Shown here in pieces: positions 23,079 to 34,100 of a DNA stretch of 64,000 nucleotides. This DNA is from Enoplosus armatus. Lineage: Eukaryota > Chordata > Actinopteri > Centrarchiformes > Enoplosidae. The notes beneath the pieces are model-generated. The model was not told where the DNA came from, did not search any database, and worked only from the letters and a program-made list of their open reading frames with translations. The DNA lies in contig NC_092183.1 of the NCBI RefSeq assembly GCF_043641665.1, positions 11,325,001-11,389,000 on the forward strand, in the 5' to 3' direction. The translations under genes and the position numbers were made by a program. Each line of letters opens with the position of its first letter. Positions within the stretch are counted from its first letter, which is position 1.

Positions 23079-23376
23079 CTGAAAAATGAAAACAAAAATG
23101 TATTGAAGTGGTCTGGTTTGACAACAACCTATAATGAATGCATATGCTCTTGCGACTTTTTTTTAGTTGTTAATCAAGCGCATAACAATGCTTTAATAAT
23201 ACAAAATAAACGTTGCACTTAAGCTGCCTAAATAAAAGGAATGCTCCTTCTGCCTATTTGAGACCTCCAGTGCAAGTGAAAGGACTTAATCACCACTGCA
23301 AATCCCAGTTACCTGCTGCAGGTGATATTGCTTTGAAATGTTTCCCAAAATCGAATTCATAAGCGGCGTTTCTCAC

Positions 23377-23632
23377 CGTGGTAGGAGCCGGTGCTCGGGC
23401 AGGGCGAGTGCAGCAGGTAGTCAGGTGAAGTGGCGTGTGCCGCGCAGGTGCCAGAAGTCTGCACCAGAGCCAGCCAGGCGCGTGGGTCACTACCGCTGTC
23501 CACGAGCGTCAGTCCAGGTTCGTAGCGGGACTCCTCGAGCTGGCCCACCACTCCCGGGCTCTGCTGCAGAGAGTCGAGGACTGCCACCTCCCGTGCGCCC
23601 TTGCTCCAGTCTTCCATACTTCGGACATCCAT
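23377..23632 (-). CDS. atoh1: atoh1 exon 1: N-terminal region
   Basis: This exon encodes the first 85 residues plus one base of codon 86. The ATG at 23632-23630 has A at -3 and G at +4. A second in-frame Met at residue 6 (MEDWSKGA) resembles the mammalian start context 'EEWAEV'. The segment SDPRAWLALVQTSGTCAAHA followed by DYLLHSP (about residues 48-76) is the conserved Atoh1 N-terminal motif (DPRAWLAP...YLLHSP in mammals). The frame stops about 10 codons past 23377 unless spliced. A donor CACG|GTGAGA at 23377/23376 joins in phase 1 to the acceptor before 23078, giving an uninterrupted 361-residue protein. The intron is 23079-23376 (298 bp). The splice is deduced from frame, consensus sites and homology, not from transcripts. 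Confidence 0.9.
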
Positions 23633-23786
23633 GTTTCCAAAAAACCCAAAAGTTAGGTAGAGTCAAGCCGACTAGAACTTATTGGTAAAAAGCTCTTGGA
23701 GGCACGCACTGCTATGCTGTCGCACTGTGTGAGTATGACTGTCGCGTGCGGGACTCCTTCTCTGGTGTCTCAAGGCGCTGCGTCGG

Positions 23787-23848
23787 TTTAAAAAGCGGCA
23801 CGCGTCTGGGAGCCCCCCTCCTCGCGCTGGTCGCGTGTTGACGTCCAA
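23787..23848 (-). promoter_or_regulatory. atoh1: atoh1 core promoter (TATA-like and CCAAT)
   Basis: On the minus strand a TATA-like CTTTTTAAA lies at 23795-23787, about 155 bp before the ATG, implying initiation near 23.76 kb and a 5' UTR of roughly 130 nt. About 50 bp further upstream is an inverted CCAAT box (plus-strand CCAAT at 23844-23848). A CACGCG word at 23799-23804 and a CACGTG at 23973-23978 are possible HES-family or other class B/C bHLH sites; mammalian Atoh1 is known to be repressed by such factors. Element identity is seen in sequence; use is inferred from spacing. Confidence 0.5.
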
Positions 23849-23959
23849 TGAGAAGTCTCTGTAAAGCCCGAGAGAGGTGATTATGGCCCCACGAAGCCGG
23901 ACTGTTTATGATAACGTTACAATTTAAAGAGTGTTTAACGCAAGGGAGGTAAGGGGAAC

Positions 23960-25140
23960 CTCCCACAGGACGCACGTGCATGGAAGGTGGTTTTAGGTAA
24001 GGAGCGTGGACAGCGCGAGACTTGAGCAGCTGGGACAGAATTCCTACCTGTCCTTGTACATCTCGGGCATGGCAGAGGGAGGGGGAGGAAGGACAGGGAG
24101 CTGAAGAGGTTGAAAATGGTTGATCTGCCACCATCAACTGTCTAAACTGTGTCCCGTGCACTTAAGTTTGTATCCCATTGGCAGCAGTAAAACCTGATCA
24201 GCTCAACGCTTTCCACCAGAACCCCCTAACTGCAAAGTTAACCCATCACAGTCACTATTAGCTAAGACAACTGAAAGAACATAATTGAACAAAATATTTT
24301 CCCTAAATCGACTCAAAGTGTGGGGCTTCATCTCAATACAGGCTCTAAAGATGTTTTCATTTCTGCATTTGTTTGTAGGGACTGCATTTCATCATTAAAC
24401 AGTGACACAAATGTAGAGAATAAGTTGTAGAAGTTAACTAAGTTGAGGGAGAAAAGCATGATCAAAAAAACATTTGCAAAAAAAACTTTGAGCTTAGTAA
24501 AACTTGACCAGAGAGAAAAAAAAAGATACAAAAAAAAACAACTTTGCGGTTCCTGGGGCTTGCGCGCTCATTGTCAATTCATTCATTCTAAGATCATCTC
24601 CAGTTTCCATTTTTCTTTTGTAGAGGGTCTAAAACCTTTTGATCCAGCTCTCGGAACGCCCTGTCGGTAAAAAGGGCTTCACAGGGAACGGAAACATGAG
24701 CAGGGGTCTCGCGCTCAACACTGTTTCCGTACTGACACGAGCTGTGTGTGGCGCGCGGTTGCAACTGGACACAGTGAGGAGAAAGTACACACACACACAC
24801 ACGCATGCACAGAAAGACGCAAACACACACGCTGCCGTGACAATACAACTGATCGTATTTCCTTATTTATATTTTCAATTCATTGTCAGATGTTTTAATA
24901 AGAGCTCTGAACACAAAATTTAAAAAAACAAAAATTATAGCTATTTAGGAAACCACCTGCAGTCTACTGACCAAAGCGACCATGCCTACTGAGACGCAAA
25001 CTTTAGGCCTAACCTGGCAAATGAACAATAGGCTAATTGCTGGGTGGAAATTGGCTATTTAACCAAATTGCCGCGGTCGATTTGGGATAAGAAGGATATA
25101 GACTCAGCTATATGTTAAATACAGTAGCTCAATGTATGAG
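23960..25140. other. atoh1 upstream flank
   Basis: No gene seen. An E-box CAGCTG lies at 24027-24032. A-rich patches occur at 24460-24540 and a short CA array at about 24785-24805. The sequence is otherwise unique. Confidence 0.5.
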
Positions 25141-25151
25141 GCACAATGATC

Positions 25152-25170
25152 GGGGGGGGGGGGGGGGGGG
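25152..25170 (+). repeat. Poly-G run of 19
   Basis: Uninterrupted G19 on the plus strand between atoh1 and grid2; a potential quadruplex and assembly-error site. Confidence 0.95.
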
Positions 25171-25439
25171 TTAGCCTTCCTGTTTCTACTCCTGCCCTGT
25201 CCCAGTTTTGTTGGCAACATTAAATGACCTAATCACAAAATTCAGGCCAAACGAAAACGACAGTATAAGCAGCAGGCTATGACCCTGTCAAGTATCACAA
25301 TGTTAACATAACAATATAATATATGTCCATATTCCGAAAAGACGAGACTCCAGTCCGAAATTGTGGGAAAAACACAATTTGTGGGAAGAAATCCCATAAT
25401 TTCAGAGATAACCCGACATCAGTCTTTTCTAGTTTTATT

Positions 25440-25780
25440 CATGTATTCATCATGGGGACGTCTTGCGGGCTAGAGGTCTGGCGCCGAGCGTTCGCCCCCT
25501 CTTCCCACCTACAAGCCCCCCATCCAACGGGCCGGGCCGGGCTCCTGAAGCTACCGACAGGTTGGATATTGTAGCTGGCGATTATTAAAGTGTCGCAGCC
25601 ACAATGGACACTCTATGTTCCATTGGTCACGCCTGGGGGGCTCCTCGAGGGAGAGGAGGTGGGGGCTCCCATTCCAATGCGCGAGAGGAGTCTGCGTGCT
25701 GCCGCTTCTCATTCCCGTCTCCCGGGAGACCGGGGCGCGACGGGCACGAGACTGGAGTGAGGGGAGCTGGACAGGGATTT
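25440..25780. promoter_or_regulatory. CpG-rich block between grid2 and atoh1
   Basis: A sharply bounded GC- and CpG-rich segment about 1.8-2.1 kb upstream of the atoh1 ATG, flanked by AT-rich DNA. It contains GGGCCGGGCCGGGC near 25535, the perfect 14-bp palindrome GTCTCCCGGGAGAC at 25717-25730, and SOX-like ACAATGG and CCATTGG words near 25603 and 25620. No credible coding frame is present. It may be an atoh1 upstream enhancer or the promoter of a non-coding transcript. Confidence 0.4.
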
Positions 25781-25971
25781 CAAAACTTGTAGCCTTTCCT
25801 TAACTCACTAAATCCATGATATTGTTTTTGATAAAGTGCCAAAATATAAATGTATCTTGAAGCTCTAAAATGAGCCACACCAAGAGACCTTTCTGGTATC
25901 TAAAACTTTATGAGTTTTCCACATAAATAAAATCGAGATCATAAAATGAGTGAAGTTTCATTTCTTTTAGA

Positions 25972-26290
25972 CAGTGGTGGAAAGTAACTATGAATGTGGC
26001 ATAAATAAGCAATAGATGAGTGAGTTAAGTTTTACTTCACTACCTTCATTTGACTGCTTCAGATACTTTGAAGATCAACATTTTACATACACAATATATA
26101 ATCAACTTACAAAGTATGATCTATTATTATAGAAAAATAAAAATCTCCACAACCAGTGTGGACACAACAAGTGTTGGGCAGTACTAACCCAATAATGTAA
26201 GATAACACTTATTTGATACTTTAACATTTTGCTCCTAATACTCTACTTAAGTACAATTCGGAATGGGTTAGGGTTACTGAAGGTAGCTGA
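25972..26290 (+). mobile_element. Degenerate teleost MITE-like repeat ('GTGGTGGAAAGTAACTA' family)
   Basis: Begins ACAGTGGTGGAAAGTAACTA and continues with segments I recognise from a very common teleost interspersed repeat: TTCATTTGACTGCTTCAGATACTTTGA, ACATTTTACATACACAATATATAATCAACTTA, then CACTTATTTGATACTTTAACATTTTGCTCCTAATACTCTACTTAAGTACAATTC given here only as landmarks in the interval 26200-26262. Several parts of the full-length repeat are missing or diverged, and the terminal inverted end is not preserved. It has no coding capacity. The superfamily assignment is left open. Confidence 0.7.
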
Positions 26291-26299
26291 CTGATTTCT

Positions 26300-27470
26300 C
26301 CTCTGACTTGTAGGTGCAATAAGAATGTAATGTCTAGCTTGACTTGAAGTTGGTTGTTGCTCACTTTTGTCCAGTGGAATTCAAAGCATCACCAACATCT
26401 GATAAATTAATCTCTTCAATAATTATCTGTCATTCATCTTGTTATACAGCACAAACTGAGTCAAGTCTGAAAGAGAGGGGGGAGCTCTGACAACTGGAAG
26501 AGCTAAATAGTGCCACTCTCTGGTTAAAGTGGAGAACTACAATGTAGTGCTCCATTGAACTTGACAGCAGTCGTCCTCAGCAGTGTGCCTATCCAGCTGT
26601 TAACAGCAGTATACAAGCCTTTGAAGTGATCGCCTATTTGAAGTGAAAGACACAAAAGCTTAACTCATGCTTGAACGTAAAATCTATTCCACACATGCAA
26701 TCATCTCAGATCAGCCAAACCAATTTAAAAATGTTATGATTGGATTTTATATTTCCCCCTTAACTTGTTCCCGCCTTAAATCTATTAGTTTTAGTCAATT
26801 GCAGCTACAAGGACAACAAGGGATGAAATCATTTCCCATCTATTATTAAATGACACCCTGCCTGCATCAATCAGTTTTTTACCAGTGTATTGGTTCTGGA
26901 TCAATTGGCTCTTTGAAAATTAAAAGGTCAAAATGACACTGACATGCAAGTTAATGAACCCCCCAAAGGCCAGGTTAGTCATTATTACAGGTGCCAACCT
27001 TAAGTGTTAAATGTTTTTTTGTTGTTGTTGAACATTTGTTGCAGAACGATAAATGTTGATAAAATAATGACAATAAAAGAAAAGAGAGAGTGAGGGAGAA
27101 TCTACGCTAAAATCCTCCAGTTAGAGGGATTCTTGAGGAAAGCAGGACTACTTACCAGAATGGGGGTCAACTTACCAGTAAGATGTACAGAATTAGTAAC
27201 CATTTCTTATGGAGAAGAAGACAAGCCACATACTCTGAAAACAGAATGCTGTGGAGAGGAGAAACTTTGCCATTTTGTCTGGAAAAGGAAGATGTTAGGT
27301 CGTCTGGGACTGTTGTGCCTCTGTTCACCAAAAGAAAATCGACTGTCACTTGTTATGTGGAAGGTGCTTGAAAGTTCTGCTTTCATGATGTACATTATGT
27401 TTCTGAAATTCACCTCCTTTCACACATGGTTGTCTGGCAAAAACAACAAATACCATCCCACTGTAGAAAA
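26300..27470. other. Intergenic AT-rich stretch
   Basis: A frame of about 127 codons at 27133-27516 (plus strand) has no recognisable domain and overlaps opposite-strand frames of similar length. It starts without a clear promoter or splice context. I see no supportable gene. Confidence 0.5.
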
Positions 27471-27474
27471 CCTG

Positions 27475-30219
27475 TTTATTAGACAAATTATACACAGAAA
27501 GCTTTGCCACTTGTAACAGAGGCCCCAGTTTGTTCAGTTTTTGAATAATATGCAACACATACAACAAAATAGGCCTATATTAAATACTGTACATCATAAA
27601 TTTTTGAAAATTATCAAGTAAATCCTGTAGTTCTATGTATGAAATTAAAAATGTTAACAGATAGCGCAAGAGCAAGTTTGTGCATGCTTTCTTTTTAATC
27701 AACTTGCCACTTTTTGTTATTTAGCCAGCAAAAAAAAGAAACAAAAGAACTCAGGATGACATGAGAAAAGCAGAGTTTGTGTTCATGTGTTTATGTTGAC
27801 CATGGGCAGAACAAGGGAAAACCAAATGCAGTAATGTGACTGCTAAACCCAACACTAAAGCTCATCATGATATACTCTGTTCTTTTTGTTAAAGAAAAAT
27901 AGCATCAACATGTAAAATATACATTTTTATAATGTCTCTTTCATTTATACTAAATAAAACCTTTTAAATGTCTGTGTCCTATTTGTCATTCAATAGCCAT
28001 ACTGTAGCCTAATATAAGAAAAGAATGCCTAAGAATGCTTGCTTCAAAACACTGTGGCTTGACTGAGTTTTCTACGCACAACATTTTGCAGTTTTAGTTC
28101 TTAAAGATAACAAACTGAAAACTTGTTCTAAACAACTAACATTATCAATTATTAATACAGTGTTAGTGAAAAAGATTTGGTTCCATTTTACCACCCCAAC
28201 CCCTAATCCACAAAATATTCCTTTTACTGCACCTAATGTACCATTCCCCTTCACCACCCCAAAATGCACCTTAATGGTCTCATTTTAATTAATTGGCACT
28301 TTAAAAAAAACAAGTTATATAAACAGTACCCTTAACATTACAGATATGAAATAGAAGTATATTTCGGACTCATCTCATAAAAGGCAGCCATTGGGACCCG
28401 GTGGCCGTTGACTCTTCGTGACATTCCAATGACCCTAAAGCACAACCACTGATTTGCTGCTCTTAAATGTTTCCAGTACACGGTGATATTTTGGGTTTGA
28501 CTGGAAGTCGGGAGGGTACAGCTAGCTAGTTGACATATAAGGCCTGTACTGAAGATGCTGTTGCGATGGCTTCTCCTCATAAACTCCATTTCACCACTTG
28601 AACCTGATAAGAAGTGATCGATGAACTCGAACATGACATGACCTTACAGAGTGACCTTTAATCTTTTAAACACCCGGGTCATGGCAGCACTAAAATTAAG
28701 CAAAACAAAGAAAAAAATCAAAAGTAAAAGTTTGAATGACTTAATGATGCAAAACCAGAGACTACAGCACTCATTTAGCAGTTTTTCAAAGTTTGCTGAG
28801 AGAAAAAAACAAGTAGACAGCTCAGAACAATGTTATTTTTTGTACTTCCTGACCAAAACACATTCCACGCATTAAAATCTATTTTTTTCAAAAACAAAAT
28901 TCAATAAAAGACATATAATAAGCATAAGCTTTTTGAAGTCTTTCGGCTTGTCTTTTATGTTTTTTTTTCTTTAAGTTTGTTTTTTGTATCATCCTTTTTA
29001 CTATCCCCTCTGATTGGCAACCAGTCTGATTAGAGGATCTCACCTTGACTTGAAAAGCAGATAGCACAGTACAAGTGAGAAAAGAAAAGGTCAGATCTAC
29101 ATACAATCACTTACAGGTCTGTGGGCACTGGTACAGTGCAGTGGGATTGACAAAGAGTCTTTAATGTGCATCAAAATGGTGAAAACAGTTTCAGGCTGAT
29201 GCACCAAAATGGCAGAAATAGTTTAAGATCGACACACCAAACTGGTGATTCTACAGTGTCATATTGTTGCACTGTCATGGCATTTCAACAGTTTCCAGAC
29301 CGATGCACCATGATGGTGTCAGCATGTGTTCAGCTGTAAAGTCTTAGGTCTAGTCAGTCCACCATGTGGACACCATCTTGGAGATGATTAGAACACATTT
29401 AGAACACCAGGTTTTGGTGAGACAACACCAGAGAAGAGAAAACTCAGCATGGACTCCCACATAGTGAAAAGGCAGAGAAAAACTGGAGAAGTGGAATCAT
29501 CCAATATTCACTGAGATGGGGCCTTTTCAAAACTGGAAGGGGCTGCTGTATGTATTCCAAGGGCTATAGACAAAACTATTGTTATATATGCCTTCATAAA
29601 ATAACTGCCCCACAATTGCTTACTAGTGTGAGCCCCTTTGGAGTTGTTTAATGGATAAAGACACCACTAGTCATCCACCAATGGTAGCCCTGGAGCTCAC
29701 AGGAATATAGAAGTGTTTCCTGTGGTTGGAGTAGTATAAACTACACCCTCCGAGGTGGGGTTTAGATATTAATAATCAGGTCATTTCAGCAGATCTTCAT
29801 TACATGAGGCAGTCCTCATATCATGAAACAGAAACAATAAAAAAGATCCCCTTTCACACGTCCCCCAAAATAATCCCCCAAACAATCACAAGAACAACAA
29901 CAATAAAGCAAAGATTCAAGCCCCCCCTGCCCCTTCCCTTTTTGCACCTCACCAGCATGGTTTGCAGGAGGATAAGGAACGCCCCAATAGACCTCCACCT
30001 CCTTCGTCTTCTCCACATACAAAGTGGACACCCCTGGAAACACCCAAGCCCAAATTGAAAACATAAAGATTCCTATGTACACAGACCTCTATCTTCTGAC
30101 TGTTTAGCTTAGCCATAATGTATTTGTTCTACCATCCCATGAACGACCCCAGCCAACTCGCCTCCTTCTTCTCCTCTTCCTCCTCTTCCTCCTGGACCAA
30201 CTGTATCCCGAGCAACTCC
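27475..30219 (-). other. grid2: Probable grid2 3' UTR
   Basis: Sequence after the grid2 stop codon on the minus strand. The first canonical AATAAA I find downstream is at 27480-27475, giving a UTR of about 2.7 kb; ATTAAA variants occur closer, for example near 29650 and 29164. Directly after the stop there is a GAGGAA-type purine repeat (about 30195-30160). A degenerate 33-bp repeat array lies at 29166-29340. The UTR extent is an inference. Confidence 0.4.
29166..29340. repeat. Degenerate ~33-bp repeat array
   Basis: Related units start at 29166 (GTGCATCAAAATGGTGAAAA), 29198 (GATGCACCAAAATGGCAGAA) and 29231 (GACACACCAAACTGGTGATT). A fourth copy of the GATGCACCATGATGGTG core follows an ACAGTTTCCAGACC segment at 29302. 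The first three are adjacent with a 32-33 bp period; the fourth is offset. Confidence 0.75.
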
Positions 30220-30678
30220 TCATATAGAGGTGCCCCTGTCTGGATCATTGCCATATCCAAAGTTGGGTCCTGGACCTGTGGGCTGGTAGGGGATGGAGGA
30301 CATTGTTTTAATAGGGCTGCGGAAGAAGCCACCATTGGGGGCCCTCTGCCTGAAAGGGCCGACCCCGCCAGTCCGGTGGTCCTGGAGAACACCTCCGCCG
30401 CCGCCACCGAAACCAGCGGAAAATCCAGCAGCGGCTTTGGCAGAGAGGCTGCGGCTGAGGGTCTGGATCTGCTCGGGGATGAAGGTGGTGGTGGTGATGT
30501 GGGTGTTGCGGAAATCGCTGATCTGCTCGAGGGCCTGGCGCGCTGCAGGCAGTGCATCCATGTCAAGGGGCGTTAAATCGACGGAAGAGGTGGAGAACTG
30601 CTTGTGGGGGCTTTCATCCTCGGTGCACAAGCTGTTAACCCGGCGGTGTAGGTGCTCCAAGTCGATTTCCTTATCATC
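30220..30678 (-). CDS. grid2: grid2 last coding exon: GluD2 cytoplasmic tail with GTSI PDZ ligand
   Basis: Encodes the final 152 residues of the glutamate receptor delta-2 subunit, a postsynaptic membrane protein that binds cerebellin/neurexin complexes at parallel fibre-Purkinje cell synapses. The exon opens [18 protein letters not shown] and contains [39 protein letters not shown] and [17 protein letters not shown]. It ends [20 protein letters not shown]...NDPDRGTSI, and C-terminal GTSI is the known ligand for PSD-93/PTPMEG/Delphilin PDZ domains. All these blocks match mammalian GluD2 closely. A Gly-rich insert (GFGGGGGGV) sits where mammals have a shorter segment. The acceptor CCACCTGCAG precedes 30678, phase 0; the stop TGA ends at 30220. 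Long pyrimidine-rich sequence upstream on the minus strand extends the open frame artificially and is not coding. Confidence 0.97.
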   Translation of the reverse strand, partial: DDKEIDLEHLHRRVNSLCTEDESPHKQFSTSSVDLTPLDMDALPAARQALEQISDFRNTHITTTTFIPEQIQTLSRSLSAKAAAGFSAGFGGGGGGVLQDHRTGGVGPFRQRAPNGGFFRSPIKTMSSIPYQPTGPGPNFGYGNDPDRGTSI

Positions 30679-30689
30679 CTGCAGGTGGG

Positions 30690-31110
30690 GAGGGGCAGTG
30701 AAGGAGTAGGACAGAGAAGAGGAAGTGGTGATGGTAAATGGTAGAAGGGAAGAGAGGTTAATGGGAAGGAAAGGTAATTGGAAAGAATATGAGGTGGGAA
30801 GGAAGATGTTGGAAAGGAAGGATGAGGAGGGATGTGATAGGAGAAAAGTCCAGGGACAGTGTTTTTTATGGGAGAAGGGGATGAAGGAAATGGAGTAGGA
30901 CAGGATGAGAGAGTGGGAGGAGGGAGATGAGAGGCAGGAATCAAGGAAAGTTGGATAAAGGAAGGAAAAGAGAGAAAGGAGGTAAAGGAAAAGGAGTGAG
31001 GGTAGTGCAAAAAGCGGAGTAAGGAAATGGAGAGAAGAGCGAAGGAAACAGAGGAGAGTGTGTGCAGAGAGGATATATTTTGAAAAAAAGAGGAAGTGGA
31101 CAAGCATGGG
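30690..31110 (-). repeat. ~420-bp pyrimidine tract ahead of the last grid2 exon
   Basis: On the transcribed (minus) strand this is strongly C/T-biased (TTCC, CTCC and TTTCC words); on the plus strand it reads GGAA/GAGG. It abuts the acceptor of the terminal grid2 exon, so it is an unusually long polypyrimidine region for that splice site, and a potential H-DNA former. Confidence 0.75.
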
Positions 31111-34100
31111 ATGCATTTGTATTCAGCAATAGGGATGTCATCCATCCAACCAGTATAAATGGATAGTAAGAACAACAGTGAAAGCAGAGAAGGGTGTTGG
31201 ACAACGCAGATGATGAAATAATGAGGGCAAGACGGCATGCATGTGGCCACCAAAAGTTTTGGCACAATTAGAAATTAGATTTAAGTTGAGGTAATTGCAG
31301 TAATTAAGTGTGAGAATGATAGTGAGGGTGACACAAAATAAAAATGACGATTAAATGTTTGATGGTCACAGGGAAACATGGACGTGACAGGAAGCAGGGA
31401 GAGCAAAAAGAGAGGAGGGGAAAGATGGAGGGAAGGATAGAGAAGCACACTCTGAGCTGTGGTCAGGATATAAAGGAGAGAAACATATACACACTTCTAT
31501 AAGGACTTTAAGGGAGTGCAGATAATCTGGAATACACACAGAAAACACACCGCCGTCATGCTGTGTGCTCTGCGATTCCAGGGTGCAGGGGTCTAGAGTC
31601 ATTATAATACTATTACACTACAAATACAACTTATATTATGGAAGGCAATCCAAATGCTCAACAATACCTTACTTCTCTTATGTATTTGTCCTGCTTCTTC
31701 TTCCTGTATTGCACTCTGGCCATCATGCCAAATAAATCACATTGAGATTGACATCTCATTTTCAAGTGAATTTTTTCCAGGCCACATCCAAGTCATTGCT
31801 GCAACTGTTATGGCTTATTTAACAACTGCATCATAGAATGTAGATGATTTAACTTCAATCAAACAATGTTTAACAGCCTTAACCATCTATTCCACCTACA
31901 CACAAATCACATACATTAACTTAAGCTTTAACTTATCTTACAGTATAAGTTAAATGAAACTTATAACGACTAGATTCACATATGAATAGCTTATCCACAT
32001 AGTCTAAAGGATGGTAACACTCAGTGAGAGGTGTTTCATGCTTTTACTGGATAGGGAAGGGTGGACCGTGGTGCACAGGAGCTTGCAATGAATGAGGTGA
32101 GGATATAGAGAGGAGAAGGCTTATGCGAAAGGTGTTAGAAGGTGCTGGAAAGACTTTTTTTCAATTTTTGCATTGTCCACACACATGTGGCAATGTGCTT
32201 CTCCAGCTTTACGGAAGGGAAGGATCTCAGAGGTAGGTGGTGGGAAAGTGTGGGGTGTCACACAATTTTTGGTATCTAATTTTCGTGTTTCACACTTGAT
32301 GGAAATATTGTTTGGGTAAAGTCAAACAGGGTTTTGTGAGGAAGGGAGTCACATTATTGAGAGTAAAAATAGAGTCACTGACCGTGTCCTTTGGGTCTGG
32401 GGGGTCTGAAGGGGGCTCTGGACCTACTGTATGTAGCTCACGGAGGAGGGGACCAACAGTGGTGCCCCCTGGTTGCCATCTAAGGAGGGGACAGTGGGAG
32501 GAAGGAGAGGACGAGGGGGCGCTAACGTTTGTCGTGACACTATCATACACACACTAAACGTTTGAGGGAGGGGGTATCGAAAGGGTAGAGTTGGTATCAC
32601 AGAAATGGCGGGAAGTGAAAGAGAAGAGTGAATCACAAATGGTCAGTCTACCGTCTGTGAAAGGAGACTAATGGGTAACTACGAGGAGTGATCAAAAGGG
32701 ACTGAGGCAAGGAAAAGTGGAAGGTTTTCCGTGGAACCTGAGTGCATTTATATTACTGTGAAAGGAGGCGTATTGTTTTCCTCCATTATAAAGCCCACTG
32801 TAACGTTACAGAAGAGAAGTCAACACTGAACCACCCAAATGATCATAATCTACATACCTAAATAAAATACTAAAAGTCTGAAATGTATTTAAATATACAT
32901 CTCTAATTTATTGTGTACTGCAAAGACCTTAATTCAGAGAACAAAGCCAAGTTTAGAACAAATTGGTTTGTGGTTTCATTTTATAATTTGAGGTTTTATA
33001 AAAATCTCTATGTTACATAAAATAAATACTTCATTGCAGGGGTACCTGCATATATAACTTTACAGAGCATGTAACTTTGATTGTCTGGTCAAAGATGATG
33101 CTCTATTTGCTTCTAGATGGAAAGACAGCACCCTCTAATGGCAGAAAGGCATCATTGCTCACATAGTCAACTGGCAACATGCCAGGTATATAAACATTTT
33201 TCAAAGAGCTGTACAGCTTAGCTATACTGTGAACACCAAAGTTTAAACCCAACTCTTTGATGTCCATCATTTCTCCTTATACATTACCATTCATATATCA
33301 TGACATTTCAAATAGCATCTGTCTACAAACATTACTAACCAATGATTTATTTTTATCCTCTATTGTATATATAACCTTGGGGTGGGAGGTGAGGTGGTGA
33401 AGGTGGTCATTCTCATTTTGGGGGTGAGCTCGGAGGGGTTGGTGGGTTCGTAGGAGTGCTGCACGATCAGGGCGCAGGGAATGTCGCAGCATGCTGGGGG
33501 CTGGTAATGGGTGGCGGTGGGAACAGTGGTGTTGGCAGTGTTGGGGGTCTGGTTCTGGGTCTGACCGCCCAGGGCAAGAGGGTGCTCGTTGGGGCCGTGA
33601 GGGCATGTATCGGCAGCTTGCCTGGCAGACGGGCCATCTGCCTGCGTCTGGTGTGCATGTGTGACGTGCGCATTTGGGTGTGTGTGAGCAAAAGAGACAG
33701 GAGGAGAGACAGAGAGAGAGGGTGATGGAAGAGAGATGTGGAGTAATTCATATAAATGTGTTTGTATGTTTGTTTGTTTGTGTGCATGCAAGTTGAGTGA
33801 GAAGATTAAAACAAGCGCCCCAAAGAAGCCGAATAGACACACAGGCAGACAAACAGCACACGGGCAGAGACAAGAGAAGGCATGAGTGACCGACAAGATC
33901 AGGCAGATGGAAGGATGGTAAGGTGGAGGAGAGAGAGAAGTCAATTGGAGAGACAGACGGGTGGGGAGTGAGCGAGAAGAAAGACACGGCAGTCAGTCAG
34001 CACACACAGTTAAGCAGGTCGTTCTGTGTTGCGTCCTCAGAGAGACATTCACACAGTCGTTATATACCTGGAAAGGGGAGATGTTTAAATGGCATTTTGT

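Noticed and set aside
22286..23082. Other frames within atoh1 (152 codons plus strand, 247 codons minus strand)
   Set aside because: These are frame shadows of the GC-rich atoh1 exon, which has a clear bHLH in its own frame.
30118..30709. Plus-strand frames of 152 and 138 codons
   Set aside because: Antisense shadows of the grid2 C-terminal exon.
30573..31267. Frames of 230 and 298 codons on the minus strand extending upstream of the grid2 tail
   Set aside because: The extension lies in the pyrimidine tract ahead of the splice acceptor at 30678; only sequence downstream of the acceptor matches GluD2.
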